This document shows, piece by piece, positions 1-7,456 of a DNA stretch of 64,000 bases (positions are counted from its first letter, which is position 1; each line of letters opens with the position of its first letter). The DNA lies in the NCBI RefSeq assembly GCF_007991635.1, contig NZ_BJYS01000013.1:114139-178138 (forward strand), written 5' to 3'. Source of the stretch: Adhaeribacter aerolatus (GTDB lineage: Bacteria > Bacteroidota > Bacteroidia > Cytophagales > Hymenobacteraceae). The translations under genes and the position numbers were made by a program. A model generated the notes under the pieces. The model worked only from the letters and a program-made list of their open reading frames with translations, was not told the origin of the DNA and did no database searches.

Positions 1-313
1 TTCCGTTATCTTTTAGCATTTGAATAAATTCTCGGAAACCAGTAATAGGAACCATTTCTTTGCCGTGCAATTCACGGTAAATGGCCTCTTTTTCTTCGCC
101 CATTTTAAAGTTTTCTTCGGGACTGAATTCCTTCTGAAAGACGTCGCGCAGCGCAGTGGTATTGGTTTTTCCGAAAATTTTTTCCGGTACTTCTTCTTCT
201 TTCAGTTCTACATTATATTTTTCGGCAAACTGCAGCCAAGCCTCTTTATGATACGGATTGCTATCGATGATCACGCCATCCATATCAAAAATAACGGCAA
301 ACTTCTCTTTCAT
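1..313 (-). CDS. HAD-superfamily phosphatase/phosphomutase, N-terminal part
   Basis: The reverse strand opens with MKEKFAVIFDMDGVIIDSN, the class I HAD motif with Asp10 (nucleophile) and Asp12 (acid/base). The following SNPYHKEAW segment is typical of beta-phosphoglucomutase-like and phosphoglycolate-phosphatase-like HADs. The reading frame stays open to base 1, so the C-terminal half with motifs II-IV lies outside the window. The family transfers phosphoryl groups through an aspartyl-phosphate and is cytosolic. Substrate cannot be told from this fragment. The ATG at 311-313 is the only good start, directly before the DxD strand. The plus-strand frame across the same bases is only its antisense shadow. 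Confidence 0.85.
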   Translation of the reverse strand, partial: MKEKFAVIFDMDGVIIDSNPYHKEAWLQFAEKYNVELKEEEVPEKIFGKTNTTALRDVFQKEFSPEENFKMGEEKEAIYRELHGKEMVPITGFREFIQMLKDNG

Positions 314-424
314 AAAATCAATTAATCTGGTAATACTCTTAAATAACCGCTACTAACGAATATTTAGGTTTTTAGTTCAATTATATGCCCATAACCTGGT
401 TAGAACAATGGATGTTAGTTAAGC

Positions 425-464
425 CCTTAAAATACGAACGCCCGGCTTACACCAGGCGTCCGTA
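425..464 (-). terminator. Intrinsic terminator of the 484-948 gene
   Basis: Arms 433-442 and 455-464 pair over 10 positions. One pair is a G-U wobble only in minus-strand RNA, which suggests the minus transcript is the one selected. A T-rich tract follows on the minus strand. It sits 20 bases after the stop codon of the secreted-protein gene. Confidence 0.6.
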
Positions 465-483
465 CTCTTTAAGTTGCTTCGTA

Positions 484-948
484 TTAATTTGAAGAGGCCA
501 GGCTGCGGGAGTTTTTCAGGTCCCGTAAATATTGGCCTAAGTCTTTAGACAGTGAGGATAAATACTTTTTAGTTTTCCGCTTCGGCGTTCCTTTAGAACG
601 GAACTCGCGGGGAAGCCGGCCATTTCTGGAATGCTCTACATTATCTACTACCATGTCTACCACGTTTTTGGCAGTATAAAAAGTAAGGTCATACGATACT
701 TTTCCAAAATCACCTTTGTTCGTTGCCCGGTAAGTAACATAGCTCTCCGTTTCGTTAATATCGCGGAGATAAAACTGGCTCGTTGGCAGGTTTTCTCTTA
801 TCCAGGACAAGGTAGAATCGAGTAAAACCTCCTTTGTTGCACGTGGAACACGGAAGGAAGCTGTAAATCCGTAGCGTTTAGGTTTAGCGGCCTGAATATC
901 GGCCAATATTAAAAAGAACAAAGCAAAAAATAAGAGCAGTTTTTTCAT
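484..948 (-). CDS. Small secreted protein of unknown function (DUF4468/TBP-fold-like?)
   Basis: A 154-residue protein with a clear Sec signal peptide: KK, then a hydrophobic stretch (residues 4-16) and likely cleavage near IQA/AKP at about residue 20. The mature part alternates beta-prone segments and an amphipathic helix, then ends in a Lys/Arg-rich helical tail (about 120-148). The arrangement recalls Bacteroidota periplasmic proteins of the DUF4468 type, but this is a weak resemblance and no catalytic motif is visible. It stands alone, with a terminator after it. The gene contains a parS-like sequence at 835-850. Function unknown; export is the only firm inference. Confidence 0.7.
   Translation of the reverse strand: MKKLLLFFALFFLILADIQAAKPKRYGFTASFRVPRATKEVLLDSTLSWIRENLPTSQFYLRDINETESYVTYRATNKGDFGKVSYDLTFYTAKNVVDMVVDNVEHSRNGRLPREFRSKGTPKRKTKKYLSSLSKDLGQYLRDLKNSRSLASSN
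835..850. promoter_or_regulatory. parS-like ParB-binding site (15/16 match)
   Basis: The reverse complement reads TGTTCCACGTGCAACA, differing at one base from the TGTTCCACGTGAAACA form of the bacterial parS centromere site. It lies inside a coding region, as many chromosomal parS sites do. Two further near matches occur at 5775-5790 and 27296-27311. No parA or parB gene is in the window, so the assignment rests on sequence alone. Confidence 0.45.
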
Positions 949-1024
949 GAAAGAGGCTGTTTCTTAGCTAATTATCTTAAAGGAACCGATAAGTTATCCT
1001 GTTAGTTCCTTTAACGTTATCCAC

Positions 1025-1732
1025 TTACTTCATATTGTGGTATACGGCCTGTACGTCGTCATCTTCTTCTATTTTCTCCAGCAGTTCTTCAATTTCTTCG
1101 GCCTGCTCATCGGTCAATTCGGTGCGGGTATTCGGAATGCGCTGCAACTCGGCAGTAGTTACCGGCAAGCCTCTTTCCTCTAAAGCTTTTTGCATGGCAC
1201 CAAAATCGGTGAAGGCCGTTTCAATAATCACTTCTCCTTCGTGTTCGTAAATATCTTCCGCACCATAGTCAATTAAATCAAGTTCCAGTTCCTCCAGATT
1301 TAAACCTTCGGACGGCAACCGGAATATACCTTTTCGGGTAAATATAAAATCGAGCGAGCCGGTTTTACCTAAGCTGCCGCCGGCCCGGGATAAGTATACC
1401 CGTATATTGGCAACGGTTCGGTTAATATTATCAGTAGCGGCTTCAATTAAAATAGCAATGCCATGCGGACCGTAGCCTTCGTACACAATCTCTTCGTAAT
1501 CTTTTTCTTCTTTAGAAGAAGCCCGCTTTATAGCGGCCTCTACCCTATCCTTGGGCATATTCACCCCTTTGGCATTCTGGATAGCCGTACGTAAACGGGC
1601 ATTGGCCTCCGGATTAGGTCCGCCTTCTTTTACTGCTATTACAATTTCTTTGCCCAGCCGCGAAAAGGCCTTAGACATTTTATCCCATCTTTTAAACTTC
1701 CGGGCTTTCCTGAATTCAAATGCTCTTCCCAT
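1025..1732 (-). CDS. yebC: YebC/PmpR/TACO1 family protein
   Basis: A 235-residue protein with the family layout: basic N-terminus (MGRAFEFRKARKFKRWDKM), a helical domain with the GGPNPEANARLRTAIQNAK signature (about 38-56) and KxNMPKDRVEAAIKRA, then two alpha/beta domains with YEGYGPHGIAILIE (about 84-97). It ends in an acidic tail (EEIEELLEKIEEDDD). The family was annotated as transcriptional regulators. Several members act on ribosomes stalled at proline-rich stretches, which may be the main role. Length and motifs match the usual family (about 235-250). The ATG at 1730-1732 begins the conserved MGRAFE(F/Y)RK start, so it is secure. It is an isolated gene between a secreted protein and a symporter. 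Confidence 0.93.
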   Translation of the reverse strand: MGRAFEFRKARKFKRWDKMSKAFSRLGKEIVIAVKEGGPNPEANARLRTAIQNAKGVNMPKDRVEAAIKRASSKEEKDYEEIVYEGYGPHGIAILIEAATDNINRTVANIRVYLSRAGGSLGKTGSLDFIFTRKGIFRLPSEGLNLEELELDLIDYGAEDIYEHEGEVIIETAFTDFGAMQKALEERGLPVTTAELQRIPNTRTELTDEQAEEIEELLEKIEEDDDVQAVYHNMK

Positions 1733-1813
1733 ATTATAAAGGTTCTGCTAATTATTATTTGCGTATATCTTACAAAGTTAAAAAAGACAACTAAAATATC
1801 CAGTTTTACTCCC

Positions 1814-3220
1814 TTACTTAAAAGCTTCCGCTTTAATAATCGGGCCACTAAGTTTGGGCCACCAAAAAAGGCCCAATCCAAGTCCAAGAAAACTGGCGCC
1901 TAAACCGTAAATCAAAGGATTAATAGCTGTACCAACGGCCAGGGCCATCAACCAAACACCCATTCCGGCCAACATAGAAATGAATGCCGCCCGCGAACTG
2001 GTACGCGGTATATAAATACCAGCCACCATGGGTACAAACAAAGAAACCAGACTCAAGGCTGATGATTCGCTTACTAACTCGTAAATATTACTACGCAGCA
2101 AGGCAAAGCCCAGCGACACCACTGCTACCAATAATACACTTACCCTTGACAGATGCAGTAGCTGTTTATCTGTTATGTTCCTATAAACAGGTTTTAAAAT
2201 ATTCTCACTCAGAATGGCTGCAGGCGCCAGCATAGCTCCACTGGCAGTGCTCATTATTGCCGATAACAAAGCCCCAAAAAAAAGAACTTTCATCCACATA
2301 GAAGATTGTTGTAAAATGAGCACTGGCAATAATAATTGAGTATCCTGCTGCATCAGTTCCGGATGCAGCACTTTCGCGTATAAACTTATCAACAGCGGCA
2401 TAAAGGCTACCGTCAGATATAAAATACCGGCCATAAAGGAGGCATAAACGGCTACTTTTTCGGATTTAGAAGACATCACTCTCTGGAAAACATCCTGCTG
2501 GGGAATAGACCCCAAACCAATGGTTATCCACATGGCGAAATAGTTAATCCATTCCGTAGAATACGCTTTCGCAACAGGCGTAAACCTAAAGAAATCAGCC
2601 GGAGGCTGGTGCATAACTTCAGAGAAAGGGAATTGGATTAATAAACTTCCTACCACGAAAAGTAGCCCTAAAATAATCATTATTGTTTGCAGAAAATCGG
2701 TTACAGAAACGGACCACATGCCTCCTAAATAAGTGTATCCTACTACCACTATAAAGCCGAGCAATATGCCCACGATTAAAGGAATATTCACCACTAAATT
2801 TAGGATAATGCCTAACGCTACCAGCTGCGCCGCGATCCAGCCAAAATATGAAACCACCAGAAAAATAGAAGCAATTAGTTCGGTCTGACGGTTGTAGCGC
2901 ACCCGGTAAAAGTCACCGAAGGTGAGCAAGTTCATGCGGTAAAGTTTCCGGGCAAAAAATAACCCAACTAAGAATAAACAGAGAGCAGCGCCAAAAGGAT
3001 CCTCAATTACGCCTATAAGCCCTTTCTCCGCAAATTCAGAAGAAGCGCCCAATAAGGTTTCGGAGCCAAACCAGGTAGCAAACACCACCGCAGTCGCCAT
3101 TGGTAGGGTAAGCTTTCGGCCCGCTAATAAAAAATCCTGGGTATTATTAACGCGCCGGGAGGCCCAAAAGCCTAACAATACATTAAAGGTTAAATAAAGG
3201 AGAATAAAAAAGAGCAGCAT
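1814..3220 (-). CDS. Sodium:solute symporter (SSS family)
   Basis: With the start at 3218-3220 the protein has 468 residues and about 12-13 hydrophobic segments, as expected for the LeuT-fold SSS family. Recognisable features are the early NNTQDFLLAGRKL loop (the family's D(Y/F)xxxGR signature), ATWFGSETLLGASS, and WSVSVTDFLQTIMI in the middle. Members cotransport sodium with sugars, amino acids, proline or other solutes across the inner membrane; the substrate is not readable here. The frame is open 20 codons further upstream to 3280, but that extension runs through a terminator hairpin (3222-3268) of the upstream gene, so the internal ATG before LLFFILLYLTF is preferred. Confidence 0.9.
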   Translation of the reverse strand: MLLFFILLYLTFNVLLGFWASRRVNNTQDFLLAGRKLTLPMATAVVFATWFGSETLLGASSEFAEKGLIGVIEDPFGAALCLFLVGLFFARKLYRMNLLTFGDFYRVRYNRQTELIASIFLVVSYFGWIAAQLVALGIILNLVVNIPLIVGILLGFIVVVGYTYLGGMWSVSVTDFLQTIMIILGLLFVVGSLLIQFPFSEVMHQPPADFFRFTPVAKAYSTEWINYFAMWITIGLGSIPQQDVFQRVMSSKSEKVAVYASFMAGILYLTVAFMPLLISLYAKVLHPELMQQDTQLLLPVLILQQSSMWMKVLFFGALLSAIMSTASGAMLAPAAILSENILKPVYRNITDKQLLHLSRVSVLLVAVVSLGFALLRSNIYELVSESSALSLVSLFVPMVAGIYIPRTSSRAAFISMLAGMGVWLMALAVGTAINPLIYGLGASFLGLGLGLFWWPKLSGPIIKAEAFK

Positions 3221-3221
3221 C

Positions 3222-3268
3222 TTAAACAAAATAAAACGGCCGGAAGCGTTGATAACTTTTCCGGCCGT
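3222..3268 (-). terminator. Intrinsic terminator of the SMP-30-like gene
   Basis: Perfect 10-bp stem ACGGCCGGAA (3236-3245) / TTCCGGCCGT (3259-3268) with a 13-base loop. On the minus strand it is followed by TTTATTTTGTTT. It lies 25 bases past the stop codon at 3293 and immediately before the symporter ATG, which shows that the symporter start upstream of it is unlikely. Confidence 0.85.
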
Positions 3269-3292
3269 CAAAAAAATCATTCACTATACAAC

Positions 3293-4180
3293 TTACCGCT
3301 TTAGTTCGTAAGCCATTACTTTGTTGTTGAAAAAAGTAGGCACCAACACCAGGTTTCTTTCCGGAATAAAGTCTATATCAGCGGCATTTACTTTTGCCTC
3401 TTTTGTATCCAGTAGCTTTTTAACCTGCCCATTTGCAAATAAATAATTGATTTCGCCATTCCAGTTAGAAACAATAAAATCACCTTTCCCTACCGGTACA
3501 ATGCCATCGCCACTCGTTAAACCTTCCGCAACTTTATTCAGACTTTTGGTATTACCATCTATCTGGTAAAAAATACCTGGTTGCATATCTACCAGGTAAA
3601 GTTTGCCTTCGTGGGCTAGCAAACCATTGGGTCTTACAAGTTGGTCACTTTCCATGTAAACACTAGCGACATTATCTTTTACCAAGTAAACCTTCTTACC
3701 ACTTGAATCCGAAACATAAACACTTCCATCGGCGGCTACAGTAATATCGTTCAGAAATTGCGCCCCTGGGAGTTCAATATCCTGAACTTTCTGGCCGGTT
3801 TTGGTATCAATTACTACTACTTTGGTTAGATCTGCTACGTACAGCATTCCTTTATGCAGTCCCATGCCCTTCGGCGCGTCCAAACCTTTTACCCACTCTG
3901 CCTGCTCAATTTTACCATTTAAATCTACCCGCCCAATAGAGCCATTACCATCCTTATCGCCGGCTTGCCCGTTTATGTTCGATACGTAAATTACTTTATT
4001 CCCCCGATCGTACAACACTGATTCCGGAGTAAGTAAATTTCCTTCAGTCTCCCATTTTTTAACTAAGCTTACAGTTTCCGGATTAGAGGTGTTGGTAACT
4101 GTTTTAGTACAGGCCCATAAGCTGCTGGCTAATATCAATGTAAATACTTTTGTTCTGGTGTTTTGCATAATGTTATCCAT
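3293..4180 (-). CDS. SMP-30/gluconolactonase-like beta-propeller lipoprotein
   Basis: A 295-residue protein with a lipoprotein signal peptide; the lipobox LWAC places the acylated Cys at residue 24. The rest is a run of short repeats such as GLDAPKGMGLHKGMLYVAD, LNDITVAADGSVYVSDS, RPNGLLAHEGKLYLVD and SGDGIVPVGKGDFIVSNW. This is the pattern of six-bladed SMP-30/gluconolaconase/NHL-type beta-propellers, with conserved Asn and Asp residues where such proteins bind metal and lactone. It probably sits on the outer or inner membrane facing the periplasm. Enzymatic activity is unproven. ATG at 4168 (Met5) is an alternative start. It is transcribed alone and ends at a strong terminator. Confidence 0.8.
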   Translation of the reverse strand: MDNIMQNTRTKVFTLILASSLWACTKTVTNTSNPETVSLVKKWETEGNLLTPESVLYDRGNKVIYVSNINGQAGDKDGNGSIGRVDLNGKIEQAEWVKGLDAPKGMGLHKGMLYVADLTKVVVIDTKTGQKVQDIELPGAQFLNDITVAADGSVYVSDSSGKKVYLVKDNVASVYMESDQLVRPNGLLAHEGKLYLVDMQPGIFYQIDGNTKSLNKVAEGLTSGDGIVPVGKGDFIVSNWNGEINYLFANGQVKKLLDTKEAKVNAADIDFIPERNLVLVPTFFNNKVMAYELKR

Positions 4181-4319
4181 AGTTTTATGTTTAAGTTAGA
4201 AATATATTAGCTGTTTGCTTCCTTCGATTAGTTCTAAAAAAATGAATTAGATTTTAACTCAATAAAAACTAACCCGTATAGGTTGAAAGTTAATAATTAA
4301 ACCCGAAAAAAATAAAGCT

Positions 4320-4811
4320 ATGACTAAACTTAAAAATCTAGAAGATCTTTTTCATCACGAAATAAAAGATTTATACAGTGCCGAAAAACAATTATTAGAG
4401 GCTTTACCCAAAATGGCCGAAACAGCGCAAGACCCTAAATTGAAAGCTGCCTTTGAACTACACCTGCAAGAAACAAAAGCTCAGAAAGAACGCCTGGAGA
4501 AAGTCTGCGAGTTAATTGGTATAACCCCGGGGAGAACCAAGTGCAAAGCCATGGAAGGTTTAATTGAAGAAGGTCAGGACATGATTGATGAGAAAGCAAC
4601 CCCTGAAGTGAAAGATGCTGGTTTAGTAGCTTCAGCGCAACGCATAGAACATTACGAAATATCAGGTTATGGTACCGCTGCTTACTATGCCGAGCGCCTG
4701 GGCCAGAAAGAAGCGCACGAATTGTTATCGGAGACCTTAAAAGAAGAGAAAAATACCGATGCTAAATTAAACAAACTGGCCAAAGGCTGGATTAATGCCA
4801 AAGCCGAATAA
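4320..4811 (+). CDS. YciF/DUF892 ferritin-like protein
   Basis: A 163-residue all-helical protein that starts with TKLKNLEDLFHHEIKDLYSAEKQLLEALPKMAETA, the hallmark of the DUF892 (YciF/YciE) family. It keeps the carboxylate/histidine pattern of a ferritin-like four-helix bundle: E in HHEIKDLYSAE (about 14-22), E in LHLQETKAQKERLEKV, and the later HYEISGYGTAAYYAERLG. Family members form dimers with a possible di-metal centre and are often induced by osmotic or other stress; the biochemical role is not settled. The gene is divergent from the propeller lipoprotein and has its own terminator at 4830-4860. Length matches the family. Confidence 0.9.
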   Translation: MTKLKNLEDLFHHEIKDLYSAEKQLLEALPKMAETAQDPKLKAAFELHLQETKAQKERLEKVCELIGITPGRTKCKAMEGLIEEGQDMIDEKATPEVKDAGLVASAQRIEHYEISGYGTAAYYAERLGQKEAHELLSETLKEEKNTDAKLNKLAKGWINAKAE

Positions 4812-4829
4812 CAAAGGCTAAGCTGTGTA

Positions 4830-4860
4830 AAAGTCCTGCTTGTGAGCAGGACTTTTTGTT
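4830..4860 (+). terminator. Intrinsic terminator after the YciF-like gene
   Basis: Perfect stem AAAGTCCTGCT (4830-4840) / AGCAGGACTTT (4845-4855) with a TGTG tetraloop, followed by T-rich sequence. It begins 18 bases after the stop codon. Confidence 0.9.
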
Positions 4861-5190
4861 TAAAACCAGGTCCCTATTGTGCTGTAATTCTCTTAGCAGC
4901 TTACTATTATAGTTTAAGAGCAGAGAATTATCAGAAGCTTTTATTAACACGTTAATAAATCAGGAATGAATAACTTTTCAATTATAGTTACTTTTAACCA
5001 AACCTTTGAAAATCTACTATTCCTCTCCCGCTTTAACTATGTAAGGATATAGACCTCATTAGCTATTTTCCTTATTTGGCAAGCAAATAAATTTCTTTAA
5101 TGCTGGTATAGCTTAACTTATTCAGAACCTTCTTTACTATTAAGCAGTAAAAACAGGTAGTAAAAACAACCTATTAACGATTATACAACC
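4861..5190. other. Intergenic region, no gene seen
   Basis: About 330 AT-rich bases between a terminator and the 79-residue acidic protein gene. It must hold that gene's promoter, but no convincing TTTG/TAnnTTTG pair was seen. A short imperfect direct repeat (AGTAAAAACA, AGTAAAAACAAC) lies at about 5146-5170, just before the start codon. Confidence 0.4.
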
Positions 5191-5430
5191 ATGGAAGACG
5201 ATAAAAATAAATATAGAGAAGACCAGACTAAAACAAAGAATGAACAAACGCAGGAAGATTCTGCCAATGAAACAAAGTCTGATAGTGATTTTTATAAAAG
5301 AACGTTTATTGGTACGGGTTCTCCAAAATCAGATGAGAATTTTGATAATACGTACCGCCAAACTAACGAGAAAGACTTAGAAGACCGGGATAATAATGAT
5401 GGTGATGCTAACACCGAAAACAACTTTTAA
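5191..5430 (+). CDS. Small, highly hydrophilic acidic protein, unknown
   Basis: A 79-residue protein made almost entirely of D, E, K, N, T, S, Q and R with no hydrophobic core (MEDDKNKYREDQTKTKNEQ...). The middle holds one more ordered-looking stretch, DFYKRTFIGTGSPKSDENF (about 35-53). It has no signal peptide and no cysteine. Such composition predicts intrinsic disorder, as seen in hydrophilin or stress-induced small proteins; this is inference only. Support for it being a real gene: a clean ATG, isolation from other frames, and an exact 40-base palindromic terminator starting 22 bases after the stop. It follows a YciF-type gene, another stress-linked family. Confidence 0.6.
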   Translation: MEDDKNKYREDQTKTKNEQTQEDSANETKSDSDFYKRTFIGTGSPKSDENFDNTYRQTNEKDLEDRDNNDGDANTENNF

Positions 5431-5451
5431 TAATATATCTTATTAGTTTTT

Positions 5452-5494
5452 AAAGCAGAATGCCGGTTAATATTAACCGGCATTCTGCTTTATA
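5452..5494 (+). terminator. Perfect palindromic terminator
   Basis: Bases 5452-5491 form a perfect 40-base palindrome (left arm begins AAAGCAGAATGCCGG), giving an exceptionally long stem with almost no loop. It is flanked by T-rich sequence on the plus side. It lies 22 bases downstream of the acidic-protein gene. Confidence 0.85.
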
Positions 5495-5939
5495 TACAAC
5501 CATACAATGTAGTTTTATTTCTTAAAATAATTTTGAGAAATAAAACGGAAATATTTTCAAGATTTACTTTTTCACTGATTTAGTAAACCTGCTAAAATGA
5601 TTTTTATTAGGCAATTCTTTGCTTCAAAGCACCTGCTTTTTTATTTTACAATTTCATTTTAGGTTGAAGCTTTCATCTGAGATGTGATACCGAATAGATA
5701 AGGCCACAAAAAACATTTATTTTTTCTCGTTTTCTGTTAAATAATTTTTGGGCTCAATCTCATTGTTTTATTAAAGATTCACGTGGAACAAAGCACTTTT
5801 GCACAAGTTATAGATTGGCAAAGTACCTTTATTATCAAGTAATTAACCAACTGATCATTACAGGCAATGAAACATTTCACTAGTAAGAGCGTTTAAGAAT
5901 TCACTGCTTTTAAAAAATTGTTCCACTAAATAAAAAGCT
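5495..5939. other. Long AT-rich intergenic region
   Basis: About 445 bases without a credible coding frame. The only recognisable element is a parS-like sequence at 5775-5790. The rest presumably carries the promoter of the 3D-fold protein; no clear promoter pair was found. Confidence 0.4.
5775..5790. promoter_or_regulatory. parS-like ParB-binding site (14/16 match)
   Basis: The reverse complement reads TGTTCCACGTGAATCT, two mismatches from TGTTCCACGTGAAACA. Unlike the other two candidates it is intergenic. CACGTG hexamers at about 25.3, 46.9 and 54.96 kb do not have matching flanks. Confidence 0.4.
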
Positions 5940-6440
5940 ATGGTTAAATACAAGCTATTTGGTATTCTCTCGATGTTTATTTTTTCCCTTCCAAAAATTC
6001 TTCCTATCCAATCCGCACCCAAGAAAGAGAATCCTGCTCCCAGCGCTCCCACCGAAGTAATACAAATACCAATCAGAAAAGTAGCCGTCGCTACTAAACC
6101 TATCCAATCAATTAAGGTTACTGCCTCTGTATATTTTCCGGTAGAAAATCAGACGGATGATTCTCCTTTAATAACTGCCGATAACTCTAAAATAAAATAT
6201 AAAAAACCAAGTAAGCACCGCTGGATAGCAGTTTCGCGCAATCTGTTAACCCGTTGGGGTGGTACAATTGACTTTGGCGATACCCTGCACGTAAAAGGGA
6301 TTAATAAAAGGATGGATGGCTTCTACGTAGTTCGAGATACAATGAACAAACGTATTAAAAACCAGATTGATATTTTAGTTGGAGAAAAGGAAAATATCAT
6401 GGGTTTATGGGAAGATGTTCATATTTATAAGCACAATTAA
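5940..6440 (+). CDS. Exported 3D-domain (double-psi beta-barrel) protein
   Basis: A 166-residue protein with an N-terminal hydrophobic segment (residues 6-24) that looks like a signal peptide or anchor, a Pro/Ala-rich linker, then from about residue 59 a domain resembling the 3D/RlpA-like double-psi barrel. Landmarks are VTASVYFPV, DDSPLITADNSKI, RWIAVSRNLL, IDFGDTLHVKGI, GFYVVRDTMNKRIKNQIDILV. In the 3D family these strands carry the conserved Asp residues of a lytic-transglycosylase-like site (TAD, RDT, IDI here). The likely place of action is the periplasm, on peptidoglycan. The substitution pattern is divergent, so activity is uncertain. The gene stands alone. Confidence 0.75.
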   Translation: MVKYKLFGILSMFIFSLPKILPIQSAPKKENPAPSAPTEVIQIPIRKVAVATKPIQSIKVTASVYFPVENQTDDSPLITADNSKIKYKKPSKHRWIAVSRNLLTRWGGTIDFGDTLHVKGINKRMDGFYVVRDTMNKRIKNQIDILVGEKENIMGLWEDVHIYKHN

Positions 6441-6765
6441 GCTTACTGCGCGACAAATTAACCTTAACCCCAAATAATTAATTGCCACCTATCTTGCTTT
6501 TAAAAGCCCAGCTTTTCATCCTTAAAGCACCTTTTGTCTAAATAGTCATATCAATAATGTTAGTTTCACTGGTTACTACCTGACAGTACTTATACAAAAG
6601 GTCGTTGTAAGATAACAGAAAAGAAGAAAAAGTTCGGTAGATGGTCTATGTGATTTGATGGTTTACCAGGCAATAAGGTCTTTATTAAACTTTCTTTTCA
6701 GTGAATCAATATTCTCTAGATATTAACAAAATGTGTGTTGATTATCTGAACCCCAGCTTGAAGAA
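6441..6765. other. Convergent intergenic region, nothing recognised
   Basis: About 325 bases between the stop codons of two convergent genes. It must contain their 3' ends, but no strong hairpin with a T tract was found, and no coding frame is convincing. Confidence 0.35.
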
Positions 6766-7389
6766 TTAAAAAATTCCCCATTGCGCAATCTGCTGCACAA
6801 AACTGCCAAAAGAACCCGGCACTAAAAAAATAGCTAAGATAAAACCGAATATTGCTCCGTATAAATGGGCATCATGGTTAATATTGTCTCCCATTTGCTT
6901 GCTCTGGTAATAAGAGTATATCAGATACAACAATCCAAAAACAAAACCAGGCATACAAAGGAAAGCATACAGGCAGATTTCGCGGGTAGGATTAAACAAA
7001 ATGCTGGAAAAGATAATGGCCGAAACTGCGCCGGAAGCACCCAGAGCTCTGTAATCATAATCTTTTTTGTGCTTAATGTAAGAAGGTAAATCGGCTACTA
7101 TCATGCCTCCCAGGTAAATAAGCAAGTATAAGAATATACCTATCTGCGGACCGTAATGATAAATAAAAACGGTTTCTACCATCTCACCAAAGAAATAAAG
7201 CGTGAGCATGTTAAAAAATAAGTGCATCCAATCGGCGTGCAGAAACCCGGAAGTAACAAAGCGATAATATTGGTGATTTTTGTTTACTGAAAACGGATGG
7301 AATATCCAGTTGCGTAATAAGTCTTCGTTAGACCAGGCATAGATAGATATACCAACCGTTAGAATAATAATAATAAGTGTTACACTCAT
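6766..7389 (-). CDS. Rhomboid-family intramembrane serine protease
   Basis: A 207-residue membrane protein with about six hydrophobic segments. The catalytic dyad is visible: Ser119 in ALGASGAVSA (GxSG motif) and His175 in HDAHLYGA. The HADWMHLFFNMLTLYFFG segment (51-68) matches the conserved HxxxxHxxxNM of rhomboids. These enzymes cut transmembrane substrates inside the inner membrane bilayer; the substrate here is unknown. Length is that of a minimal bacterial six-helix rhomboid. The gene is upstream of the prenyl synthase gene in minus-strand order only by position (it is the next gene downstream of it, 67 bases apart), so co-transcription is possible. Confidence 0.93.
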   Translation of the reverse strand: MSVTLIIIILTVGISIYAWSNEDLLRNWIFHPFSVNKNHQYYRFVTSGFLHADWMHLFFNMLTLYFFGEMVETVFIYHYGPQIGIFLYLLIYLGGMIVADLPSYIKHKKDYDYRALGASGAVSAIIFSSILFNPTREICLYAFLCMPGFVFGLLYLIYSYYQSKQMGDNINHDAHLYGAIFGFILAIFLVPGSFGSFVQQIAQWGIF

Positions 7390-7456
7390 GCTTTATGTTT
7401 GAATTTAATAAAGAGATTATCCCGATGACAAATTCAGTCACCAAACCAAAAATAAT

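Noticed and set aside
20..325. 101-codon plus-strand frame at the left edge
   Set aside because: Antisense to the HAD gene with its DxD motif on the minus strand; composition (Phe-rich) is that of a shadow frame.
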